Assembly: GCF_020829595.1 (NCBI RefSeq)
Contig: NZ_JAIVFW010000016.1
Location: 1 to 64,000 of the forward strand
DNA length: 64,000 nt
Reading direction: 5' to 3'
Source: Nostoc sp. CHAB 5844
Lineage (GTDB): Bacteria > Cyanobacteriota > Cyanobacteriia > Cyanobacteriales > Nostocaceae
Below are positions 37,634 through 47,373 of the stretch, in pieces (within the stretch, counting starts at the first letter, position 1; each line of letters opens with the position of its first letter). Under the pieces are notes generated by a model, which saw only the letters and a list, made by a program, of their open reading frames with translations, was not told the DNA's origin and ran no database searches. The position numbers were made by a program, and so were the translations under genes.

Positions 37634-38005
37634 TTAAGTTGTCGACAAAGCGATGAATAAACAAATAAGCAATAAACCAAGTAATAATAGCCAAGTCTGA
37701 TTGCGTTTGACCCAATTTTGAAAAGTTGTACCAAAACTGTTGTTTTGACGCTGTTGTTCTTGCTGTAATTTGTATTCTGCAATATTTTGATAGAGGGTAC
37801 AGTCTTTGGCGTAGGGACGCTGCGGAAAGTTGCAAGTGTCGTCTGCGTGGTAGGTGCAGGTATTACACAAATACTCGTTCCCGGTAGCACGGTGCAGTGG
37901 AATACCGGGATGGCCGAAAGCTTTGAGTGTTGTTCGGCAATAAGGACAGGTAATAGCCTGACTCTCAACAAGTTGCTTGCAACGAGGACAAGATAAAGTA
38001 GCCAC
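37634..38005 (-). CDS. zinc-ribbon protein with C-terminal membrane helix
   Basis: 123 residues from a GTG start. The N-terminus has a zinc ribbon: CPRC (6-9) and CPYC (20-23). A second Cys-rich stretch (YLCNTCTYHADDTCNF, then KDCTLY) may bind another metal. A Gln-rich linker leads to one membrane helix (about 104-121, TWLLLLGLLLICLFIALS). Similar proteins in Nostoc are uncharacterised. It is convergent with PrsW and next to ilvA on the same strand, but the spacing (115 nt upstream of it) does not prove an operon. Confidence 0.78.
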   Translation of the reverse strand: MATLSCPRCKQLVESQAITCPYCRTTLKAFGHPGIPLHRATGNEYLCNTCTYHADDTCNFPQRPYAKDCTLYQNIAEYKLQQEQQRQNNSFGTTFQNWVKRNQTWLLLLGLLLICLFIALSTT

Positions 38006-38119
38006 AACTTGACCACAAATAAGTAAACATCCTGATTTTAGCGAAACTTGAGTTTATCGTCTCACGGTGGATGGCGATCGCAGATAACTAATATCGTGTT
38101 CGGTGGAAAGACTTAGCTA

Positions 38120-39631
38120 CTATCCCAAGAATAGTTTGTATGCAGGGTTTTGGCTTTCATCCCAATAACGATAACCAAGGGTATCAAGAAAGGCTTGCCA
38201 TTCCTCCATTTCGTGGGGAGGTACTTGCATACCCACAACAATGCGTCCGTAGTCTGCACCATTATTACGATAGTGGAACATGCTGATATTCCAGTTAGGA
38301 CTCATGGAAGCAACAAACTTCATCAATGCGCCGGGACGTTCGGGAAACTCAAACCGATAAAGCAATTCATTGTGGGCGAGGGGTGAGTGTCCGCCAACCA
38401 TGTGCCGTAAATGTAATTTGGTGAGTTCATCATCAGTTAAATCGATGGTTTTAAAACCGCAACCTTCAAAAGTTTCTACCATCTTGGCTTTATCGGCACG
38501 GTTTTGAATTTGCACACCGACAAAAATGTGGGCTTCTTGTTCATCAGCAATGCGATAGTTAAACTCAGTTAAGTTGCGTTGACCAATACATTCGCAAAAC
38601 TTCCGCAGACTACCGCGTTCTTCGGGAATGGCTACTGCAAATATGGCTTCGCGGCGTTCACCTAACTCTGCCCGTTCTGCTACAAACCGCAGTCGGTCAA
38701 AATTCATATTAGCGCCGCAAGCGACAGCAACTAAAGTTTGCCCTTGGATTTGTTCACGTTCGACATAGGCTTTGGCAGATGCGATCGCCAATGCCCCTGC
38801 CGGTTCTAAAATAGAACGGGTATCTTCAAATACATCCTTGATTGCTGCACAGGTGTCATCTGTATCCACCAAAATAATGTCATCCACATATTCTTGACAC
38901 AGACGGAAGGTTTCTTCACCCACTTCTCGCACCGCTACCCCATCAGCAAACAAACCAACTTGCGATAAACGCACCCGATGTCCAGCTTTCAACGATTGAT
39001 GCATCGCATCAGCATCTACTGGTTCTACACCAATAATCTTAATTTCTGGACGCAACCGTTTTACATACGCCCCAATTCCCGAAATCAAACCACCACCACC
39101 AATAGCAACAAAAATTGCATGAATAGGTTGTTGGTATTGTCGTAAAATTTCCATACCGATGGTTCCCTGTCCAGCTATCACATCGGGGTCATCAAAAGGA
39201 TGAATAAAGGTTAAGCCTTTTTCTGCTTCTAATTGTCGGGCGTAAGCATAGGCATCATCGTAGGTATTGCCATGTAATACAACTTGTCCACCCCTGGCTT
39301 TGACTGCATTCACTTTCACCTGGGGTGTAGTTACAGGCATAACGATAATAGCAGTTGTTCCCAAGCGACTGGCGGCTAAAGCCACACCTTGGGCATGATT
39401 ACCAGCAGAAGCAGCAATGACACCCTGTGCTAACAAATCCGGCGGTAAGTTGGCCATTTTGTTGTATGCACCCCGCAGCTTGAAAGAAAACACCGACTGC
39501 ATATCTTCCCGCTTTAATAGCAGCTGATTATTCAGTCTGTTGGAGAGATTCGGGGCATATTCCAGAGGGGTTTCTTGGGCAACATCGTACACACGAGCGG
39601 TTAGGATTTGTACTAAATAGTCGCAGAGCAT
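38120..39631 (-). CDS. ilvA: threonine ammonia-lyase, biosynthetic form
   Basis: 503 residues, a PLP enzyme that deaminates threonine to 2-oxobutanoate for isoleucine synthesis. The PLP lysine is in SVFSFKLRGAYNK (about residue 51), and the phosphate loop is IGGGGLISGIG. Two C-terminal ACT-like domains (about 325-500) give allosteric control by isoleucine and valine, as in the long form. ATG at 39631 is chosen over a TTG three codons upstream. A transposase remnant lies upstream. Confidence 0.96.
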   Translation of the reverse strand: MLCDYLVQILTARVYDVAQETPLEYAPNLSNRLNNQLLLKREDMQSVFSFKLRGAYNKMANLPPDLLAQGVIAASAGNHAQGVALAASRLGTTAIIVMPVTTPQVKVNAVKARGGQVVLHGNTYDDAYAYARQLEAEKGLTFIHPFDDPDVIAGQGTIGMEILRQYQQPIHAIFVAIGGGGLISGIGAYVKRLRPEIKIIGVEPVDADAMHQSLKAGHRVRLSQVGLFADGVAVREVGEETFRLCQEYVDDIILVDTDDTCAAIKDVFEDTRSILEPAGALAIASAKAYVEREQIQGQTLVAVACGANMNFDRLRFVAERAELGERREAIFAVAIPEERGSLRKFCECIGQRNLTEFNYRIADEQEAHIFVGVQIQNRADKAKMVETFEGCGFKTIDLTDDELTKLHLRHMVGGHSPLAHNELLYRFEFPERPGALMKFVASMSPNWNISMFHYRNNGADYGRIVVGMQVPPHEMEEWQAFLDTLGYRYWDESQNPAYKLFLG

Positions 39632-39703
39632 GGGTGTCAAGAGTAGCGGATGCCAGATAAATGATAATTTTACGGCAATTTTGTACCCTTAGGAGTAGCC
39701 CTT

Positions 39704-40015
39704 TCAAGGTGTGTTATTTTGCCGCTTTTTCTGGTTTAGAATCTTAAAAGTTGAGACATGGGGCTTGTTCTTGAGGTAAGTTCGTTGTGGTTGAGCTTTC
39801 TTCGGAGCTGGCGGATGACGGCGAAAAGTTCTCAGTTTAACAAGGCCTGCCAGATGGACTTGAAACAAGGTTTCGAGCTTCCAACGTTGGCGGTACATTC
39901 GGGCTATCAAGATTGCATTTGCGACATCAGATGGCTCCTTTGTGAGAATAAAAATTTCCCTGTCTCCATCACGATTAGGCTGCTTCAAGCAGACCTGAAT
40001 GCGGCGTGCCTTTAT
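39704..40015 (-). pseudogene. C-terminal remnant of an IS4-family transposase
   Basis: The frame KGTRRIQVCLKQPNRDGDRE, followed by IFILTKEPSDVANAILIARM and YRQRWKLETLFQVHLAGLVK, matches the catalytic C-terminal region of IS4-type transposases, including the YRxRWxxETLF motif (YREK type) with its catalytic Glu. The N-terminal two thirds are missing, and the frame ends soon after. No intact inverted repeats were found. It sits between ilvA and rpmI. Confidence 0.82.
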
Positions 40016-40088
40016 TCAATTTTTCTCAATTAAATATGATTGCTGTATAATGATAGATTGTGTCGAATCGTCAAATTAAAGCCAGCAA

Positions 40089-40286
40089 ATGCCTAAACTC
40101 AAAACCCGTAAAGCAGCAGCAAAACGGTTCCGCGCTACAGGTAGCGGTAAAATCGTCCGTCGCAAAGCTTTCAAAAACCACTTGTTAGAACACAAGACAA
40201 CTAACAAAAAGCGTAAATTGTCCAAAATGGCAATCGTCAACGAGCGCGACGAAGAAAACGTGCGCTTGATGCTTCCTTATTTGTAA
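40089..40286 (+). CDS. rpmI: 50S ribosomal protein L35
   Basis: 65 residues, with the conserved start [20 protein letters not shown] and a highly basic composition ([20 protein letters not shown]). It is followed 24 nt downstream by rplT, the usual gene order. infC, often upstream, is absent; an IS remnant is there instead. Confidence 0.97.
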   Translation: MPKLKTRKAAAKRFRATGSGKIVRRKAFKNHLLEHKTTNKKRKLSKMAIVNERDEENVRLMLPYL

Positions 40287-40310
40287 TGTAAATCTTTTAG
40301 GAATTAAGAC

Positions 40311-40667
40311 ATGACACGGGTAAAACGCGGTAACGTAGCTCGTAAACGCCGCAATAAAATTCTCAAATTAGCTAAAGGTTTTCGCGGTTCCCACTCGACG
40401 CTGTTTAGAACTGCTAACCAGCAAGTAATGAAAGCACTACGCAGTTCCTACCGCGATCGCAAAAAGCGCAAACGCGATTTTCGCCGTCTGTGGATCACTC
40501 GGATCAATGCTGCTGCTAGACAGCATGGTTTAAGCTACAGCCAGTTGATTGGCAACCTGAAAAAAGCTGATATCCAACTCAATCGCAAGATGTTGGCACA
40601 ATTAGCAGTTCTAGATCCTGTCAGCTTCACCAAAGTTGCCCAATTGGCAAGCCAAGCTAAAAAATAA
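40311..40667 (+). CDS. rplT: 50S ribosomal protein L20
   Basis: 118 residues, beginning [20 protein letters not shown], an assembly-initiating 23S rRNA-binding protein. Family landmarks [20 protein letters not shown] and [19 protein letters not shown] are intact. Co-transcribed with rpmI; L20 may autoregulate the operon as in other bacteria, although no operator was identified here. Confidence 0.97.
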   Translation: MTRVKRGNVARKRRNKILKLAKGFRGSHSTLFRTANQQVMKALRSSYRDRKKRKRDFRRLWITRINAAARQHGLSYSQLIGNLKKADIQLNRKMLAQLAVLDPVSFTKVAQLASQAKK

Positions 40668-40711
40668 AGGTGGTAACGGATGAATAACCTTTGAAGGATG
40701 AAGTATGAAGT

Positions 40712-41617
40712 ATGAAGGCTGAAACTTACCCCAAAAATGAATCTAGGGGTTTGAAAAAGATTCGCTCGTTGCTCAAAAAATTGGTGACGCAACAAATCTT
40801 TTTTTCATCCTTTATCCTTTATCCTTTATCCTTGATTCGGTTATATCGGGGATTTTTGACTACAGTTTTTGGGATTGTCTGCTGTTTCTTTTTAGTCACA
40901 GGATTACCTGCATCTGCCGCAGAAATGCCAGAAATTCAGCGGCGGGGCTATTTTAATATTGCTGTTAAAGATAACTTGCGTCCCTTAGGATTTAGGGATG
41001 CTAACGGCAATCTTCAAGGTTTAGAAATTGATTTAGCGCAACGTTTAGCAGCAGACTTGCTTGGTAAGGCAGAGGCTGTCAAGTTGCAATCTGTTGCGAA
41101 TCGCGATCGCTTATCTGTAGTCTTAAAGCATAGAGTTGATTTCGCTATTGCCAGAGTTACGGCTACTGAGTCACGCTCTCGGTTAGTCAGTTTCAGTGTA
41201 CCTTACTACTTTGATGGCACTTATTTAATTACTAAAGATAGCTCTATAAAAGAGCTTCCGGATTTAGCAAAACGGAAAATTGCTGTACTCAACCACTCGA
41301 ATACAATTGCTCAAGTACGTTATTATCTCCCCAATGCTGAGTTAGTCGGAGTAAATTCTTACCAGGAAGCGCGAGAGCAGCTAGAAAGCAATACAGTCAA
41401 AGCTTTTGCCGCCGATGCTAGTGTCCTCAGCGGTTGGATACAACAATATCCGCAATATCGACTCTTACCAACCAAGCTATCGACGGAACCTTTATCTGTA
41501 GTTATGCCCAAGGGCTTGCAATATAACGAACTGCGCCGTAAAGTAAATGAAGCGATCGCTCGTTACACAGTCGAAGGTTGGCTCAAGCAACGCGCTCAAT
41601 ATTGGGGATTGCCGTAA
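40712..41617 (+). CDS. extracellular amino-acid-type solute-binding protein
   Basis: 301 residues; the first 40 are encoded by STRR-derived sequence and are probably not conserved. A hydrophobic signal segment is at about 45-68 (GFLTTVFGIVCCFFLVTGLP) with ASAAE following as a plausible cleavage site. The mature part has the periplasmic binding protein 3 fold: GYFNIAVKDNLRPLGFRD, LEIDLAQRLAADLLG, and NRDRLSVVLKHRVDFAIARV. No ABC permease is adjacent, so the partner transporter is elsewhere. Confidence 0.82.
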   Translation: MKAETYPKNESRGLKKIRSLLKKLVTQQIFFSSFILYPLSLIRLYRGFLTTVFGIVCCFFLVTGLPASAAEMPEIQRRGYFNIAVKDNLRPLGFRDANGNLQGLEIDLAQRLAADLLGKAEAVKLQSVANRDRLSVVLKHRVDFAIARVTATESRSRLVSFSVPYYFDGTYLITKDSSIKELPDLAKRKIAVLNHSNTIAQVRYYLPNAELVGVNSYQEAREQLESNTVKAFAADASVLSGWIQQYPQYRLLPTKLSTEPLSVVMPKGLQYNELRRKVNEAIARYTVEGWLKQRAQYWGLP

Positions 41618-41738
41618 TCAGGCAAAATGCAAAAGGTAAAAGTTAAAAGAGATATTGTACTTTTGCCTTTTAACTTTTAACTTCTCTACAGTCGATAATA
41701 GATAGAGAAAGTAGTTTTAATATTTGTCTTAGCAGGCG

Positions 41739-42263
41739 ATGGATAATAATCTAGCTGTTGTTTACCTCTCGATTGTGGTAGCAATTCTTGCATTTGCGGT
41801 TGTGAGTGTTTTTCGTCAAATTCTCAAAACTCGGAGATTGGAAAGTTCATTTTCAAAATTGCGAAAAAAATTGGAGAAAGAAAAAGGTACAACTCAGGAA
41901 TATTACGAGTTAGCCTGTATCTACTCTGAGAAAAAATTGTATAGTCAGGCGATCGCATTATTTCAAAAAGCTCTCAAAGCGGCTGAAGAAGAAAGTGAAG
42001 AAGCTGTTGCTCCTATTTATAATGGGCTAGGATATGCTTATTTTGCTCAAGAGCAATATGATTTAGCAATTCGTCAGTACAAAGAAGCATTGAAAAATAA
42101 ACCAGATTATGTAGTGGCATTAAATAATATCGGTCATGCCTATGAACGGAAAAAATTAAATACTCAGGCGCTACAAAGTTACGAAGAAGCGCTTAAATTT
42201 GCTCCTAATAATGCTACTGCTAAACGTCGTGCTGAATCTTTGCGCCGCTTGGTTTCTGCATAA
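41739..42263 (+). CDS. ycf37: Ycf37-like TPR protein, photosystem I assembly factor
   Basis: 174 residues. One N-terminal membrane helix (about 5-24, VVYLSIVVAILAFAVVSVF), a basic linker, then three TPR units (about 54-160): EYYELACIYSEKKLYSQAIA, IYNGLGYAYFAQEQYDLAI, and VVALNNIGHAYERKKLNTQA. This matches the cyanobacterial/plastid Ycf37 pattern, which stabilises photosystem I assembly. A terminator-like hairpin follows (42304-42334). Alternative: a generic membrane TPR protein. Confidence 0.75.
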   Translation: MDNNLAVVYLSIVVAILAFAVVSVFRQILKTRRLESSFSKLRKKLEKEKGTTQEYYELACIYSEKKLYSQAIALFQKALKAAEEESEEAVAPIYNGLGYAYFAQEQYDLAIRQYKEALKNKPDYVVALNNIGHAYERKKLNTQALQSYEEALKFAPNNATAKRRAESLRRLVSA

Positions 42264-42303
42264 TGGGGAAACATATTTGAGTTTTGAAAATCTTGCTTAC
42301 TCA

Positions 42304-42334
42304 GATCACCGACTTCTTTAAGAAGTCGGTGGTC
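42304..42334 (+). terminator. hairpin with T-rich tail after the Ycf37-like gene
   Basis: Arms GATCACCGACTTCTT and AAGAAGTCGGTGGTC followed by TTGTTTTTC. It resembles a dispersed palindrome also found at 27751-27783, so it may be both a repeat and a terminator. Confidence 0.7.
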
Positions 42335-42518
42335 TTGTTTTTCGCAAATTATTTATGATTGTTACGTAAATAATATCGAAAGCGTTGCTGATAAATTTTA
42401 TGCTTGTAAAGAAAAAGTATCAATGTCAATCATAGCTAAAAAACAATCTTGAATCTTGCGGTTTTAAAGCTCGTTTATAGAAATAAATAACTGTAAGTTT
42501 CTTGTTGTAATTTTAAAA

Positions 42519-44501
42519 ATGCTTAAAAGGCTGCGACTTTTTGGTTTAACTACTACTATTCTAATTATTTTTGCTTTTACTTTATTGGTATGGATGGGAA
42601 CATTATCTGCTCAACAGCCTGTAATAACCCATCCTCTCACATCATTAACTGAGGCAGAAATTACAACAGCAGTTGCAGTTATCAAAAAAGAAAAAACTTT
42701 GAGTGATCTGGCTGTGTTTCCTGTGATTACCTTAAAAGAACCAGATAAAAAGGAAATTTTAAATTTTACAACCGATAAACAATTTCAGCGACAAGCTTTT
42801 TTGGTAGTATACGAGCGATCGCAAAACAAAACTTATGAAGGAGTGGTTGATTTAAAAACCCATTCTCTAACTTCCTGGAAAGAAATTCCCAATGTTCAAC
42901 CTACATTTGTCGCGTCAGATTATGAATTAGTAAATCATGCAGTCAAAGCCGATTCTAGATGGCAAAAAGCCATCCAGCAAAGGGGAATTACCAACTTTGA
43001 TGATGTCAAAATTAATTGTTGGGCTGCTGGAATCTTAAGTAAACAGGAAGAAGCAAAAGGCCATCGCCTGTGTCGGGCATTATCTTATTATCGAGGCGAT
43101 CGCTGGAATTATTACAGTAGACCAATTGAAGGTGTACTAGCAACTGTAAACTTAAATACAGGTCAAGTTGCCAGTTTTATAGACAGAGGAATAGTACCAT
43201 TTTCCCAAGAAAATTGGAACTACGATGTTAAATCTTTGGGCAAATTACTAACACCGCCAAAACTATTAAAAATCCTTCAGCCTAATGGTAAATCTTTCCA
43301 AATTAATGGTAATGAAATTAGCTGGCAAGGTTGGAATTTTCGTTATTTAATCCATCCGCGTGATGGTTTGGTGTTGTATTTAGTGAGTTATAAAGACGGG
43401 GAAAATATTCGACCAATTTTATATCGTGCCAGCTTATCAGAGATGGTAGTACCTTATGGTGCTCCTAATCCTAATTGGTCATTTCGCAATGCTTTTGATG
43501 TTGGTGAATATAGCTTTGGTTTGTTGGCTAATACCCAGGAGTTAGGTAAAGAAGTTCCAGAGAACGGAGTTTCACTAGATGCTGTATTTGCCAACGAACA
43601 GGGAGAACCTTACAAAATGCCCGGAGTCGTTGGTATTTATGAGCGCGATAATGGTATTCTCTGGAAACATTATGAGTATAGTACTCAGCGTAATCATGTC
43701 CGTCGCAATCGTGAATTAGTTATGACGATGACTGCGACAGTTGACAATTATGATTACAGCATCAATTGGATTTTTCACCAAGATGGAACTTTAGAGGTAC
43801 AAAATGAATTATCTGGAATTGTCTTGGCACAAGGAACGGCCTTAGAAAAAGAGTCTTTGGATAATTCCTATGGACGGCTACTAGCTAAGAATATTTTGGG
43901 AGTAAATCATCAACACTTTTTCAATTACCGCCTCGATATGGATGTAGACGGACAGGCAAATTCTGTCCTGGAAATGAATGTTAATTCTTTGCCAATCAAT
44001 GATAAAAATCTTATAGGAAATGCGATCGCAGTAGCAGAAACTCCTTTAACAACAGAAACTGCTGCTGTGCGCGATGTTGATATGAAGCATAGCCGAGAAT
44101 GGATGATTGCCAGTGCAGATAAAAAGAATGTTTTGGATGCTGCACCTGCATATATGCTAATGCCAACTGGAAACTCAATATTTTTCCCTACAGAAGGTGC
44201 AGAAATTCGCAAAAGAGCAAAATTTGCTACACACCACCTTTGGGTAACAAAATATAAACCTGATGAACTTTATGCTGGTGGTAATTATCCTAACCAAAGT
44301 CAACCAGGAGAAGGTTTGCCTAAATATATTTCTGACGATGAATCTTTAACCAAAGAAGATATCGTAGTTTGGTACACGATGGGAATGACACACGTACCGC
44401 GTCCCGAAGATTGGCCTGTAATGCCTGTTCATCGTATTGGGTTTAAGTTAGTTCCACGAGGTTTCTTTAGCCGTAATCCTGTAATCAATTTACCTGAGTA
44501 G
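42519..44501 (+). CDS. copper-containing primary-amine oxidase
   Basis: 660 residues. An N-terminal hydrophobic segment (12-28) suggests export. The topaquinone site N-Y-D/E is NYDY at 410-413 (Tyr411 modified). The catalytic base Asp327 is in AFDVGEYSFG, and copper ligands are HQH (464 and 466) with a third His near 626 in GMTHVPRPEDWPVMP. All key residues are present, so the enzyme should be active, oxidising primary amines to aldehyde, ammonia and peroxide. It ends inside a perfect 28-bp palindrome. Confidence 0.92.
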   Translation: MLKRLRLFGLTTTILIIFAFTLLVWMGTLSAQQPVITHPLTSLTEAEITTAVAVIKKEKTLSDLAVFPVITLKEPDKKEILNFTTDKQFQRQAFLVVYERSQNKTYEGVVDLKTHSLTSWKEIPNVQPTFVASDYELVNHAVKADSRWQKAIQQRGITNFDDVKINCWAAGILSKQEEAKGHRLCRALSYYRGDRWNYYSRPIEGVLATVNLNTGQVASFIDRGIVPFSQENWNYDVKSLGKLLTPPKLLKILQPNGKSFQINGNEISWQGWNFRYLIHPRDGLVLYLVSYKDGENIRPILYRASLSEMVVPYGAPNPNWSFRNAFDVGEYSFGLLANTQELGKEVPENGVSLDAVFANEQGEPYKMPGVVGIYERDNGILWKHYEYSTQRNHVRRNRELVMTMTATVDNYDYSINWIFHQDGTLEVQNELSGIVLAQGTALEKESLDNSYGRLLAKNILGVNHQHFFNYRLDMDVDGQANSVLEMNVNSLPINDKNLIGNAIAVAETPLTTETAAVRDVDMKHSREWMIASADKKNVLDAAPAYMLMPTGNSIFFPTEGAEIRKRAKFATHHLWVTKYKPDELYAGGNYPNQSQPGEGLPKYISDDESLTKEDIVVWYTMGMTHVPRPEDWPVMPVHRIGFKLVPRGFFSRNPVINLPE

Positions 44502-44525
44502 AGACGCGAAATTTCGCGTCTCTAC
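44498..44525. terminator. perfect 28-bp palindrome overlapping the amine oxidase stop
   Basis: Arms GTAGAGACGCGAAA and TTTCGCGTCTCTAC, identical on both strands. The amine oxidase stop TAG (44499-44501) is inside the left arm. It could terminate transcription, but it also matches the style of dispersed cyanobacterial palindromes. Confidence 0.75.
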
Positions 44526-44657
44526 ATCTGCTGGAATGACGAAAAATCTTTCTATCAGAGGTGATACCTGCTATTCGCCAGCTGTATCTTCAAACAAGTT
44601 GCCGATCTAATTTTTACGTGAGTTCGATGAACCTCTCCTCAACCCCTCTCCGAGGCG

Positions 44658-44910
44658 GCTACGGTGTACACACAAGTATAGGCCGCAAGGGTTTCAACTT
44701 TTTGGTTCCCCATAAATACCCAAATTTTGGGCGACTTGAAGCTCGATTTATTCCCATAATTTTAAAGCTAGGGCGATGAAACCAAGTTTCAGGTAGGATT
44801 TCTAGACTTGTGTGTACACCGTAGCTTAAAAAGGGGGGGAAATTTTCTTCAAGTCCCCCTTTATAAGGGGGATTTAGGGGGATCAGATGATTTGTGTGTA
44901 CACCGTAGCT
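44658..44910. repeat. three-copy inverted repeat (GCTACGGTGTACACACAAGT)
   Basis: Copy 1 forward at 44658-44677; copies 2 and 3 reversed at 44806-44826 and 44891-44910. Copies 1 and 2 bound about 130 bp like a small inverted-repeat element. Between copies 2 and 3 lies a palindromic CCCCCTTTATAAGGGGG-type repeat. Confidence 0.85.
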
Positions 44911-45042
44911 CAGCATGGAGAGGAAGTTTGGCAAGAAGTTTTTAATTTTCGGATTCTGCCAGCATTGGATACATCAGCTAGTCAATGGTTACTCGGTCAA
45001 TGGTTAAGTGCTGGTATCAATAGCATCAAGAAAATAGGGTAA
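44887..45042 (+). pseudogene. 51-residue remnant frame
   Basis: ATG at 44887 falls inside repeat copy 3, and the rest reads as a hydrophilic/hydrophobic C-terminal tail (FNFRILPALDTSASQWLLGQ, then WLSAGINSIKKIG). It looks like the end of a lost gene joined to a repeat. No family recognised. Confidence 0.35.
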
Positions 45043-45371
45043 TTATTTTTGACGCGATCGCCTTTTACTTAAGAATATATATGTAGAAATATTAAGAATC
45101 CTTTCTTGAAGTTTATGAATAAATATTAAGTATAAACAGAATCTTGTGATCAACATTTGCATAAGACTAAGAATTATTTCGCTAAACAATATATATTGTT
45201 GTTGATCTAAAAAGCTGAATGTCAAGAATGCAAAAGGTTTCAGCGATCGCCTCACCAATTAACTAGTAAATAGTCCTATTTCTTCAACGCTACAAGTTTT
45301 GGGACAATCAAAGACTAATAATTTTGCAATCATAGTCCACCTTTGATTCACCTCACAAGGGAGAACGCCTG

Positions 45372-46898
45372 ATGAAATTGGCTTACTGGATGTATGCAGG
45401 CCCAGCCCACATTGGCACTTTGCGAATCGCTAGTTCGTTTAAAAACGTTCATGCGATTATGCACGCCCCACTCGGAGATGATTATTTTAACGTCATGCGC
45501 TCCATGTTATCGCGGGAGCGAGATTTTACCCCAGTGACAACTAGTGTTGTTGATCGCAACGTTTTGGCACGTGGTTCTCAAGAGAAGGTGGTTGATAACA
45601 TTACCCGCAAAGATGCAGAGGAACACCCTGATTTAATAGTGTTGACTCCCACTTGCACCTCCAGCATTCTGCAAGAAGATTTACACAACTTTGTAGAACG
45701 TGCGCGGATTGAGGCTAAAGGCGATGTTCTCCTGGCAGATGTGAACCATTATCGCGCTAACGAACTGCAAGCAGGCGATCGCACTCTACATCAAATCGTC
45801 CAATTTTATATCGAGAAAGCCCGCAAGAAAGGCGAACTACCTACAACCAAAACCGAAAAGCCATCAGTTAATATCATCGGTATTTCTACCCTTGGTTTCC
45901 ACAATAACCACGACTGCACCGAACTGAAAAAACTCATGGGAGATTTGGGAATTGAAGTTAACGCAGTCATTCCCGAAGGCGCTTCAGTTCATGAGTTGAA
46001 GAATCTGCCGAAAGCTTGGTTTAACTTAGTTCCTTACCGGGAACTCGGTTTAATGACAGCTAATTATCTTAAAACAGAATTCGGCACACCTTGTATAGAC
46101 ATTACCCCGATGGGTGTGGTGGAAACTGCACGTTGCATCCGCAAGATTCAACAGGTAATTAACGAACAAGGGGCAAATGTTGACTATGAAGAATATATCA
46201 ATGAGCAAACCTTGTATGTTTCTCAAGCTGCTTGGTTTTCCCGTTCTATTGACTGTCAGAATTTGACTGGGAAAAAAGCTGTGGTATTTGGCGACAATAC
46301 CCACGCTGCTGCTATCACCAAAATTCTCTCACGGGAAATGGGAATTCATGTAGTTTGGGCAGGAACTTACTGCAAATACGATGCAGACTGGTTCCGGGAA
46401 CAAGTAAGCGAGTATTGCGACGAGGTGCTGATTACTGATGATCATGGCGCAATTGGGGATGCGATCGCCCGTGTCGAACCCTCAGCCATTTTCGGTACGC
46501 AAATGGAACGCCACGTCGGGAAACGCTTAGATATTCCTTGCGGCGTGATTGCTGCACCTATTCATGTGCAGAATTTCCCTATTGGTTACAAACCATTCTT
46601 AGGTTACGAAGGTACAAATCAAATCACAGATTTAATCTACAATTCCTTTACTTTAGGAATGGAAGACCATTTATTAGAAATATTTGGTGGACACGATACT
46701 AAGGAAGTAATTACTAAAGGTATTTCTGCCGAATCTGATTTGAATTGGACAAAAGATGGTCTAGCAGAATTGAATAAAATCCCTGGATTTGTACGCGGTA
46801 AAGTGAAGCGAAATACTGAAAAATTTGCCCGCGATCGCGGCTTCAAAGATATCTCTGCTGAAGTGTTATACGCTGCCAAAGAAGCAGTAGGGGCGTAG
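45372..46898 (+). CDS. chlB: light-independent protochlorophyllide reductase subunit B
   Basis: 508 residues, the NifK-like B subunit of DPOR, which with ChlN reduces protochlorophyllide in the dark using electrons from ChlL. The start [20 protein letters not shown] is typical, and conserved cysteines appear in [13 protein letters not shown] and near [12 protein letters not shown]. The last coding bases (46836-46898) are duplicated at 47714-47776. A ribosome-binding AAGGGAGAA precedes the start. chlL and chlN are not in the window. Confidence 0.97.
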   Translation: MKLAYWMYAGPAHIGTLRIASSFKNVHAIMHAPLGDDYFNVMRSMLSRERDFTPVTTSVVDRNVLARGSQEKVVDNITRKDAEEHPDLIVLTPTCTSSILQEDLHNFVERARIEAKGDVLLADVNHYRANELQAGDRTLHQIVQFYIEKARKKGELPTTKTEKPSVNIIGISTLGFHNNHDCTELKKLMGDLGIEVNAVIPEGASVHELKNLPKAWFNLVPYRELGLMTANYLKTEFGTPCIDITPMGVVETARCIRKIQQVINEQGANVDYEEYINEQTLYVSQAAWFSRSIDCQNLTGKKAVVFGDNTHAAAITKILSREMGIHVVWAGTYCKYDADWFREQVSEYCDEVLITDDHGAIGDAIARVEPSAIFGTQMERHVGKRLDIPCGVIAAPIHVQNFPIGYKPFLGYEGTNQITDLIYNSFTLGMEDHLLEIFGGHDTKEVITKGISAESDLNWTKDGLAELNKIPGFVRGKVKRNTEKFARDRGFKDISAEVLYAAKEAVGA

Positions 46899-46903
46899 TT
46901 TTA
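46836..46903 (+). repeat. chlB 3' end, proximal copy of direct repeat
   Basis: 68 bp covering the last 21 codons of chlB (stop included) plus 5 bp. Matches 47714-47781 with four differences: GGC/GGT, GAA/GAG, TTA/CTA and GCT/GCC, all synonymous. The copies are in the same orientation and flank the DUF6883/DUF4926 pair. Confidence 0.95.
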
Positions 46904-46951
46904 AATAGATCAAATTAACCTTCTATGGTTACTTTGATAATTTTCCCAAAA

Positions 46952-46984
46952 GGTTCATGAGCATTTGGCTTATGAGCCTTTTTT
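46952..46984 (+). terminator. Rho-independent terminator after chlB
   Basis: Stem GGTTCATGAGC / GCTTATGAGCC (one G-T and one A-T style wobble), five-base loop, then a run of T residues (46979-46984). It would stop chlB transcripts before the DUF6883 gene. Confidence 0.8.
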
Positions 46985-47034
46985 GATTCAATATTTTTTT
47001 GGCTAATCTAGCAGTAGTGATATGTTTAAAATCT

Positions 47035-47370
47035 ATGAAACTCTCCTCAAATTTAGTAATTCAAGATGAAAAGATAACAAAATATTTACTTGTTCACCAA
47101 GCTGAAAGTGATAAATCAGGATATTTAGCTTTAGCTGGCTATAGCCTAGATAACTGGGAAGTTCTTAAGAGCGATATAATAAAAGCTATGGAAGTTTCTC
47201 AAATCGCCAAAGTAAAGCAAACTGATTGGGGTATTCAGTTTGAGGTTAAAAGTGAATGGCACGGGCCAAATGGTCGATTAATCAAGGTGATCACTATTTG
47301 GCAACAAGATGAAGGAAGCGATTCAGTTAGATTTATAACGCTAAAACCTGACAGGTCACAGGAGAATTAA
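47035..47370 (+). CDS. DUF6883-like protein
   Basis: 111 residues from the ATG at 47035 (MKLSSNLVIQDEKITKYLLV); a TTG 36 bases upstream is less likely. The pattern of DUF6883 is visible: the start MKL, a WEVLKSDIIKAM helix, AKVKQTDWGIQFEVKSEWHG, PNGRLIKVITIW and a final RFITLKP. Such proteins occur as stand-alone genes and as toxin-linked domains; activity is not known. It precedes a DUF4926 gene by only 3 nt, an arrangement I recall as common in cyanobacteria. Confidence 0.7.
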   Translation: MKLSSNLVIQDEKITKYLLVHQAESDKSGYLALAGYSLDNWEVLKSDIIKAMEVSQIAKVKQTDWGIQFEVKSEWHGPNGRLIKVITIWQQDEGSDSVRFITLKPDRSQEN

Positions 47371-47373
47371 AAA

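Larger units (their letters stand above)
44526..45371. other. intergenic region with inverted repeats and gene debris
   Basis: Contains three copies of a CTACGGTGTACACACAAG repeat in mixed orientation (44658-44910), a short 51-residue remnant frame (44887-45042), and AT-rich sequence leading to the chlB promoter and ribosome-binding region. Confidence 0.6.

Noticed and set aside
44659-44934. 91-codon reverse frame containing two SYGVHT repeats
   Set aside because: It is the translation of inverted repeat copies, not a gene.
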